A stretch of DNA of 64,000 bases from Ectothiorhodospira lacustris (lineage in GTDB: Bacteria > Pseudomonadota > Gammaproteobacteria > Ectothiorhodospirales > Ectothiorhodospiraceae). Below, one piece after another: positions 60,121 through 64,000 of the stretch. The notes under the pieces are model-generated. The model ran no database searches, was not told the origin of the DNA, and saw only the letters and a list, made by a program, of their open reading frames with translations. The position numbers and the translations under genes are program-made. Where the stretch lies: NCBI RefSeq assembly GCF_022227845.1, contig NZ_JAJNQN010000022.1, positions 1 through 64,000 of the forward strand. The letters are read 5' to 3'. Numbering within the stretch: the first letter of the stretch is position 1; each line of letters begins with the position of its first letter.

Positions 60121-61839
60121 GTGGATAAGGTCATCTTCCTGTTCCTGAGGCGCATGCGCACCCCGCTGCTGGTGCTGATCGGGGCGTATACGGTGTCCGG
60201 TACCGGCCTGCTGCTGATTCCCGGTGTGGACGACCAGGGCGAGCCCTGGCGTATGAGCATCTTCCACGCCTTCTATTTCCTCAGCTACACCGCCACCACC
60301 ACCGGTTTCGGCGAGGTGCCCTACGCCTTCACCGATGCCCAGCGGATGTGGGTCACTTTCAGCATCTATCTCACTATCATCGCCTGGCTCTATGCCATCG
60401 GGAAGATCCTCACGCTGATCCAGGATCCGGCCTTCAAGCAGGCACTCAGTTCCCATACCTTCGATCGGGCCGTCCGGCGCATGAAGGACCCGTTCTACAT
60501 CGTCTGCGGCCACGGGGATACCGGCTCCATGCTGGTGCGGGCCATGGTGCAGCGGGGACGTCACGCGGTGGTGATCGACTATGACCCGGATCGCATCAAT
60601 GACCTGGAACTGGCGGATCTGACCCTGCATGTGCCGGGACTTTTGGGGGATGCCAGTGTCTCGCGACATCTCAAGGCCTCGGGGCTTTTGCATCCACTGT
60701 GCCGGGGTGTGGTGGCCCTGACCGATGACGAGGAGGCCAATCTCAAGATCGCCATCACCAGCAAGTTGCTGAACCCGGATCTGCCGGTGATCTGCCGCGC
60801 CCATACCCGGGCCACCGAGGACAACATGGGCTCCTTCGGCACCGATCACATCATCAACCCCTTTGATGCGTTCGGTGAGCGTCTCGGGCTGGCCCTGCGC
60901 TCACCGGGGTTGTATCTGTTGCGGGAATGGCTGACCAGCGTACCCGGATCCAGCCTGCAGGAGCCGGTGCATCCGCCGAAGGGTACCTGGATCCTGGTGG
61001 GGTTCGGGCGCTTCGGCAAGGCGGTGAGGCGGGCCATGGTGGCGCAGGGACTGAGCACGGTGGTGATCGAGATCGACCCGTCCAGTGCCGGATGCGACGG
61101 CCCCTGCGTGGAGGGTCGCGGCACCGAGGCGGATACCCTGCGTCTGGCGGGGATCGACCAGGCCGTGGGCCTGGTGGCCGGGACGGAGCAGGACACCAAC
61201 AACCTCTCCGTGATCATGACGGCCCGGGACCTGAAGCCGGACCTGTTCATGGTAGCCCGCCAGAATCATTGCGATAATCAGGATCTGTTCCATGCGGCGC
61301 AGCCCGCCCTGGTCATGCGCTCCAGCGAGATGATCGTGGAGTCCATCCTGGCCCACCTGGGCAATCCCCTGTTGGCTCGCTTTCTGGAACTGAGTCTGGG
61401 CCACGGTGACGCCTGGGCCAACGAACTCCTCAGCCGGATCAGTGGGGTCACGGACGAGCGGGTGCCGGAGGTCTGGCGAGTGCATGTTACGGCCAAGGAG
61501 GCTCCGGCGTTGCATGCGCTGATCCGCGAGGGCTTTCCGGTCACGCTGGGTGGGTTACTGGAGGCCGGACAGGCACGTTATGCATTTCTCAACTGCGTGC
61601 CCCTGATGCTGTGCCGGAAGGGGGAAGAGGTGCTGACGCCGTCGGAGGACGCCCTTATCGAGCACGGTGACCGGCTGCTGCTCTGCGGCCGTACCCGGGC
61701 CGCAGACTATCTGCATCACCTGCTGCGGGATCACCGGGCCCTGCGCTATCTTGTGACCGGCGACAATCGCCCGGATGGCTGGATCTGGCGTATGCTGGGC
61801 ATGGGGCGTCCCGAGGCAACGGCAGGACGAGATCGGTAA
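60121..61839 (+). CDS. K+ channel with two TrkA-N (RCK) domains
   Basis: 572 residues from GTG 60121 (GAGGGAC upstream). Two spans (about 12-32 and 70-90) surround the filter TATTTGFGEV. Two RCK/TrkA-N domains follow: the first (IVCGHGDTGSMLVRAM) around 120-245 and the second (ILVGFGRFGKAVRRAM) around 285-400, each with a TrkA-C-like end. It should form a ligand- or NAD-gated K+ channel of the MthK/Kch kind and complements the Mrp antiporter in salt and pH homeostasis. Confidence 0.9.
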   Translation: MDKVIFLFLRRMRTPLLVLIGAYTVSGTGLLLIPGVDDQGEPWRMSIFHAFYFLSYTATTTGFGEVPYAFTDAQRMWVTFSIYLTIIAWLYAIGKILTLIQDPAFKQALSSHTFDRAVRRMKDPFYIVCGHGDTGSMLVRAMVQRGRHAVVIDYDPDRINDLELADLTLHVPGLLGDASVSRHLKASGLLHPLCRGVVALTDDEEANLKIAITSKLLNPDLPVICRAHTRATEDNMGSFGTDHIINPFDAFGERLGLALRSPGLYLLREWLTSVPGSSLQEPVHPPKGTWILVGFGRFGKAVRRAMVAQGLSTVVIEIDPSSAGCDGPCVEGRGTEADTLRLAGIDQAVGLVAGTEQDTNNLSVIMTARDLKPDLFMVARQNHCDNQDLFHAAQPALVMRSSEMIVESILAHLGNPLLARFLELSLGHGDAWANELLSRISGVTDERVPEVWRVHVTAKEAPALHALIREGFPVTLGGLLEAGQARYAFLNCVPLMLCRKGEEVLTPSEDALIEHGDRLLLCGRTRAADYLHHLLRDHRALRYLVTGDNRPDGWIWRMLGMGRPEATAGRDR

Positions 61840-61879
61840 CTGCCACGGGCACGGATTTCAGATTTTTTCGAGGTGTGAC

Positions 61880-62263
61880 ATGTCTTCAAATTCATCATCC
61901 AGGCAGCGTCTGGATCAGATCGTGGCCAACAGCCACAAGGAGCAGGCGACGCGGGAACAGGGTTACCGGGCCAAGGCCCTGAAGATGTATCCCTGGGTCT
62001 GCGGGCGTTGTGGGCGCACTTTCGATCACGGCAATGTCCGTGAGTTGACGGTGCATCATCGGGATCATAATCACGATAACAACCCTCAGGATGGTTCCAA
62101 CTGGGAACTGCTGTGCGTGTATTGCCATGACAATGAGCATCAGCGCCTGACCGAGGCCATGTCCGGTCACGGCGGCGGGGCGGGGGGTGCCGGCGTTGCC
62201 GGGAAGGGGGCGAGCCATAATCCCTTCGCGGCCCTGGGGGACCTGCTCAAGGGCAAGGACTGA
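61880..62263 (+). CDS. yajD: HNH-domain protein YajD
   Basis: 127 residues from ATG 61880. Zinc-binding CGRCG and CVYCH pairs surround HHRDHNHDNN and ELLC, a complete HNH nuclease motif. E. coli YajD is similar in size. Whether it cuts DNA in vivo is unknown. The Gly/Ala-rich tail (GHGGGAGGAGVAGKG) is typical. Confidence 0.9.
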   Translation: MSSNSSSRQRLDQIVANSHKEQATREQGYRAKALKMYPWVCGRCGRTFDHGNVRELTVHHRDHNHDNNPQDGSNWELLCVYCHDNEHQRLTEAMSGHGGGAGGAGVAGKGASHNPFAALGDLLKGKD

Positions 62264-62361
62264 GCACGGCTCGCCGGTTGACCGGGTGCGGTCCGGGGCG
62301 TAGTTTTCAAGGTCTGGGACGTGGCCCGATCCCGTGGCGCCCCATGACCGGAGGACATACC

Positions 62362-62523
62362 GTGGATGCCTCGACTTTCAAGATGCTTGAAGGCCTGCTG
62401 ATCATCGGCGGGGTGGTGGCCCTGGCCGTCTGGCAGTTTGGTTCCCTGCGCCGGGACCGGGAAGAACGTGACCGTCGACGCGCCGAGGAACAGAAAAAAT
62501 CCGACAATCAAAAACAGGACTGA
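62362..62523 (+). CDS. Small single-span membrane protein
   Basis: 53 residues from GTG 62362, seven bases after GGAGG; the in-frame ATG at 62344 precedes that site. One span (LLIIGGVVALAVWQFGSL) then a strongly charged tail (RRDREERDRRRAEEQKK). No family recognised. Confidence 0.65.
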   Translation: MDASTFKMLEGLLIIGGVVALAVWQFGSLRRDREERDRRRAEEQKKSDNQKQD

Positions 62524-62568
62524 CGGGCGACGCGCCCTGTCGAGCCACTGATCAACAACGGAGAAGGC

Positions 62569-63480
62569 ATGAAAATCCTCATCACCGGGGGCACTGGCTT
62601 TGTGGGGTCCCACCTGATCAGACGCCTGGTCTCCCAGGACTATGAATGTGTGGTGCTGACCCGCAATACGGCCAACGCCCGGCGCAAGCTCGGTACCGCA
62701 GGCTGTCGGTTCATCCAGTGGAATACCCGTTCTCCCATCCCGGAAGAGGCCTTCGAAGGGGTGGACGGGGCGGTGAACCTGGTGGGGGAGAGCCTGGCCA
62801 GCCGCCGCTGGAGTCCCGAGCAGAAGAAGCGCATCTTCAACTCGCGCATTGAACCGACCCAGCATCTGGTGGAGGGCCTCAATGAACACGCTCCCCAGTG
62901 TAAGGTCCTGGTCTCCGCGTCCGCCATCGGCTATTACCCCGTCAATCTGCCGGATCGACTGACCGAGGAGAGTGAGCCAGGCGACGGATTTCTGCCGGAC
63001 ATCTGCCGCCAGTGGGAGCAGGAAGCCACCCACATGCATGAGCGCACTCGGGTGGTGATCCTGCGCTTTGGCGTGGTGCTGGGGCGGGACGGCGGCGTGA
63101 TCGCAAAGCTGCTGCCGGTATTCAAGATGGGCCTGGGCGGCCCCGTCTCCGACGGTAGCCAGATCATGAGTTGGATTCACCTGGAGGATGTGGTCGGCGT
63201 CATCACTCGTGCCCTCACCGATGACGCCATGTTCGGTGTCTACAATGCCGTGGCGCCCGAACCGGTGAGCAACCGGGAATTCTCCAAGTCCCTGGGCCAT
63301 GCCCTGGGCAGACCCGCCGTGGTGGCGGCGCCGGCCTTCATGCTGCGCACGGCCCTGGGTGAGATGTCCACTGTGGTACTGGACTCACAGACCATCTCGG
63401 GTGGCAAATTGCTGGAGGCAGGATATGAGTTCCTGTATCCGGATATCGACAAGGCCATGCACGAGATCGCGTCTCGATGA
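62569..63480 (+). CDS. yfcH: TIGR01777 epimerase YfcH
   Basis: 303 residues. N-terminal Rossmann motif ITGGTGFVGSHL, family segments NLVGESLASRRWSPEQKKRIFNSRI, SASAIGYY and PAFMLRTALGEMS. An SDR-like NAD(P) binding protein conserved in bacteria without known substrate (some relatives affect cell division). The stop overlaps the next start (ATGA). Confidence 0.92.
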   Translation: MKILITGGTGFVGSHLIRRLVSQDYECVVLTRNTANARRKLGTAGCRFIQWNTRSPIPEEAFEGVDGAVNLVGESLASRRWSPEQKKRIFNSRIEPTQHLVEGLNEHAPQCKVLVSASAIGYYPVNLPDRLTEESEPGDGFLPDICRQWEQEATHMHERTRVVILRFGVVLGRDGGVIAKLLPVFKMGLGGPVSDGSQIMSWIHLEDVVGVITRALTDDAMFGVYNAVAPEPVSNREFSKSLGHALGRPAVVAAPAFMLRTALGEMSTVVLDSQTISGGKLLEAGYEFLYPDIDKAMHEIASR

Positions 63481-63956
63481 TCATTCGTCATTGGGATCCC
63501 ATGGCAGTCCTGATCCTGGGGTTGCCCATCGTTGCGTTGGTGGTCTACGGCAGTTTCTTCGCCCGGGAGTTTGTGGGGGGGTATGTCCCGCCCATGGCCA
63601 GCCTGGCGGTGCTGCTGGTGTTGGTGGGGATGCTGCTCGCCTCCCTGTGGCGGTTGTCGCCCGTGTCCGCCTATCGTTTCCAGCATTCACCGGCCAAGGT
63701 CAGTATTCAGCACTGGCGGCCTTTTGGCCGCAGTCAGTATCTGGAACATGCCCTGGCCGGCGTGGAGCGCATCAGCATCGAGCGTTATCCCTTCAACCGG
63801 GGGCACCGCTATGTGGTCTGCCTGAACCTGCGGGACGGGCGCAAGATCATCAACGGCATGCCCGACGCGGCATCGCCGCAGCCCATCTACGATTTTGCGG
63901 TGCGGGTGGCGAGGTTCTACGGGCTGGCGGAAGGACCGCCGCCGGATGCACCATAG
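63477..63956 (+). CDS. Membrane protein of unknown function, coupled to yfcH
   Basis: 159 residues. Two spans (about 9-28 and 38-57), then a soluble PH-like stretch (ISIERYPFNRGHRYVVCLNLRDGRKIING). No named family recognised. Its ATG overlaps the yfcH stop, so both are translated together. Confidence 0.75.
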   Translation: MIIRHWDPMAVLILGLPIVALVVYGSFFAREFVGGYVPPMASLAVLLVLVGMLLASLWRLSPVSAYRFQHSPAKVSIQHWRPFGRSQYLEHALAGVERISIERYPFNRGHRYVVCLNLRDGRKIINGMPDAASPQPIYDFAVRVARFYGLAEGPPPDAP

Positions 63957-64000
63957 CCGTTGTCCGTATCCCGCAGGGATGGACGCAGTCCCTGTCCATC

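Noticed and set aside
1-64000. tRNA, rRNA and riboswitch search by eye
   Set aside because: No cloverleaf, CCA end with T-loop motif, or known riboswitch core was recognised; a covariance search could still find one.

Overview
The window reads as a GC-rich gammaproteobacterial chromosome (Chromatiales/Ectothiorhodospiraceae-like is my best guess; no rRNA or other marker fixes the taxon). It combines anaerobic enzymes (class III ribonucleotide reductase, radical-SAM anaerobic heme breakdown, FeoB), a six-gene Mrp-type Na+/H+ antiporter, c-di-GMP enzymes and the gammaproteobacterial family DUF3581. Short palindromic repeats of the GTCACTCCCGCG type are scattered between genes.

Left edge (1 to about 3,540): an AT-richer gene-cassette array, the 3' end of an integron or an integrase-less attC cluster. 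Three attC sites (2219-2266, 2711-2795, 3347-3405) delimit it. In two complete cassettes the R'' box is the exact reverse complement of the cassette's own first bases, which is the strongest proof of cassette structure obtainable from sequence alone. The first cassette carries an AAA ATPase and a DUF4435/TOPRIM protein, a PARIS-type (AriA-AriB) anti-phage system. The next carry a GFA-family protein and a DUF4160-DUF2442 pair. A fourth cassette gene breaks off where the host chromosome resumes with a linear amide C-N hydrolase.

4.6-9 kb: a Fur-box-preceded ferrous iron operon (secreted acidic protein, DUF4198 protein, FeoA, FeoB, Cys-rich FeoB-associated peptide). 9.3-14.8 kb: two c-di-GMP proteins, one an ammonium transporter fused to PAS-GGDEF-EAL. 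14.9-17.8 kb: anaerobic ribonucleotide reductase in which the glycyl-radical tail is a separate 62-residue gene between nrdD and nrdG. 17.9-25.5 kb: heme uptake and anaerobic degradation (HutW/ChuW, HmuVUT, TonB receptor, ChuY-like reductase, HutX) with two candidate Fur boxes. 25.6-29.5 kb: prpF and acnD. 29.7-31.8 kb: a PAS-PAS-GGDEF protein, a DsrE-like periplasmic protein and a small membrane protein.

32-38 kb: Mrp antiporter operon (fused MrpAB, C, D, E, F, G). 38.2-44.2 kb: glutamate synthase gltB-gltD. 44.3-54.6 kb: a tightly overlapping minus-strand operon reading YbfF-like hydrolase, two GTPases, then JetA-JetB-JetC-JetD (Wadjet plasmid defence) and a 34-codon ORF. The GTPases next to Wadjet are the least explained part of the window. 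54.7-64 kb: mostly single housekeeping or membrane genes: Tat-exported M48 protease with TPRs, VTT protein, DUF3581, DUF2254, a K+ channel with its small membrane partner, YajD HNH protein and a YfcH epimerase.

Two independent defence modules, one against phage (PARIS-like) and one against plasmids (Wadjet), therefore lie within 55 kb. All domain calls come from reading motifs and from memory of the families; no database search was run.
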